DNA of 64,000 nucleotides, from the NCBI GenBank assembly GCA_054601695.1, contig BAAHQB010000274.1, positions 62,001 to 126,000 of the forward strand, written 5' to 3'. Position numbers and translations under genes: made by a program. The notes under the pieces are model-generated. The model made no database searches and was not told where the DNA came from. It saw only the letters and a list, made by a program, of their open reading frames with translations. This DNA is from Amorphochlora amoebiformis. Lineage: Eukaryota > Cercozoa > Chlorarachniophyceae. Below, in pieces: positions 63,765-64,000 of the stretch (within the stretch, counting starts at the first letter, position 1; each line of letters opens with the position of its first letter).

Positions 63765-63818
63765 CATATATATATATATATATATATTGTATAATGCATA
63801 TGTCATCTATATATAACA

Positions 63819-63870
<52 letters not shown>

Positions 63871-63957
63871 CGTAAATATTTGTGCTCATATATAAATATA
63901 CATATATAAACCTAGTGCATTTTTGTAGGATTTAATGGCTTGGAGCATACGCTTAGC
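56429..63957 (-). CDS. TPR plus RPAP3_C protein (RPAP3/SPAG1-like R2TP co-chaperone), 5' end outside window
   Basis: Exons in transcript order: 63912-63957, 63307-63395, 62469-62562, 60956-61089, 60484-60627, 59597-59800, 58693-58737, 58252-58419, 57499-57621, 57137-57237, 56716-56779 and 56429-56503 (TAG). Phases agree throughout and give 428 residues. The N-terminal part is TPR ([54 protein letters not shown]). A long charged linker follows. The C-terminal part matches the RPAP3_C domain: [20 protein letters not shown], then [10 protein letters not shown], then [17 protein letters not shown] and the terminal [10 protein letters not shown], which parallels VEELKKRYGG in human RPAP3. RPAP3 and SPAG1 bind HSP90/HSP70 and RUVBL1/2 and help assemble RNA polymerase, snoRNP and axonemal dynein complexes. 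Which paralogue this is cannot be decided. The exon at 59597 is the least certain. Confidence 0.88.
57660..57900 (+). repeat. degenerate GAGTATTAGATATG minisatellite in RPAP3-like intron
   Basis: About 15 imperfect units of 12 to 16 bp (GAGTATTGGATATGT, GAGTATTAGATATATG, GAGTATTTGATGTGT), in the intron 57622-58251, followed by TA arrays at 57962-58158. Confidence 0.85.
58620..59140. repeat. TA/GT arrays in RPAP3-like introns
   Basis: (TA)n at 58625-58686, 58748-58824 and 58905-59000, with (GT)n near 58826 and 58990, around the small exon 58693-58737. Confidence 0.9.
59150..59480 (-). mobile_element. SINE-like element copy 3, possibly dimeric head
   Basis: Read on the minus strand it begins ATTGTTAGTGCAGCGGTCTT. 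About 75 bp on it has a second head, GTAGTGCACTGGTGTAGTAG, then TCCAGGGTTGGCTGTTTCCG and TTTGGATTA. It ends CACGTGCCGTAACAATATA. Both ends abut (TA)n. It lies in the RPAP3-like intron 58738-59596, in the same orientation as the gene. Confidence 0.65.
60120..60400. repeat. TA/GT arrays in RPAP3-like intron
   Basis: Intron 59801-60483: (TA)n at 60147-60172 and 60206-60390 with TG islands, and a (TG)n patch at 59873-59893. Confidence 0.85.
61200..62245. repeat. TA arrays and CT-rich array in RPAP3-like intron
   Basis: Intron 61090-62468: (TA)n at 61365-61570 and 61739-61763, then a CT-rich array at 61800-62225 (purine-rich in the transcript of this minus-strand gene). A short GAGAGA stretch follows at 62234-62320. 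Confidence 0.9.
62735..63300. repeat. TA tract and GA-rich array in RPAP3-like intron
   Basis: Intron 62563-63306: (TA)n at 62777-62843, a CT-rich stretch at 62853-62940, then a GAGAGA array at 62968-63305. The CT-to-GA switch makes a long imperfect inverted repeat possible. Confidence 0.85.
63417..63900. repeat. TA/CA arrays in the first visible RPAP3-like intron
   Basis: Intron 63396-63911 is almost all (TA)n, with (CA)n at 63680-63692. The longest run is 63693-63760. Confidence 0.9.
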
Positions 63958-64000
63958 CTATTGAGGTTATGTTTATGATAAAGTTTACCTTAATATTAAT

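Overview
The window is nuclear DNA of an intron-rich eukaryote, most likely a unicellular protist. I cannot name the lineage from sequence alone. The reasons are TTAGGG-type telomeric repeats, GT-AG introns interrupting every gene except perhaps none, and clear eukaryotic proteins (PCNA, nucleoporin Nup54, a PRMT1-type arginine methyltransferase, an RPAP3-type co-chaperone, an SLC26/SulP transporter). Long open frames are almost all artefacts of (TA)n and (CA)n microsatellites. The real genes are chains of short exons (7 to about 250 nt) of balanced base composition, set in introns filled with (TA)n. I rebuilt them by hand by matching splice phases and family motifs.

Layout: (1) 121-1645, a block of telomere-like repeats with two inversion points. 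(2) 1745-6272 (+), the 3' part of an alpha/beta hydrolase whose 5' exons lie left of the window, so the telomeric block appears to be intronic. (3) 6741-12636 (-), a 455-residue secreted cysteine-rich protein of unknown family. (4) 12950-13313 (+), a small three-exon gene. (5) 14460-23544 (-), Nup54. (6) about 25060-47376 (+), an SLC26/SulP anion transporter with a STAS domain in at least 30 exons. (7) 48638-49483 (-), PCNA. (8) 49666-54904 (+), the arginine methyltransferase in 12 exons. (9) 56429 to beyond the right edge (-), a TPR plus RPAP3_C protein. The eight genes alternate strand without exception, giving three divergent and four convergent intergenic regions.

Four copies of a tRNA-related SINE-like element sit in introns at 16158-16673, 37428-37806, 45007-45294 and 59150-59480. 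Degenerate telomere-like arrays and polypyrimidine arrays also sit in introns. The most unusual signal is that many introns carry an imperfect copy of the edge of the neighbouring exon, separated from the true exon by (TA)n. This suggests that introns were created or enlarged by local duplication with (TA)n growth between the copies.

The genes do not form a pathway. They are housekeeping functions: replication (PCNA), nuclear transport (Nup54), arginine methylation (PRMT), HSP90/R2TP chaperoning (RPAP3-like) and anion transport (SulP).
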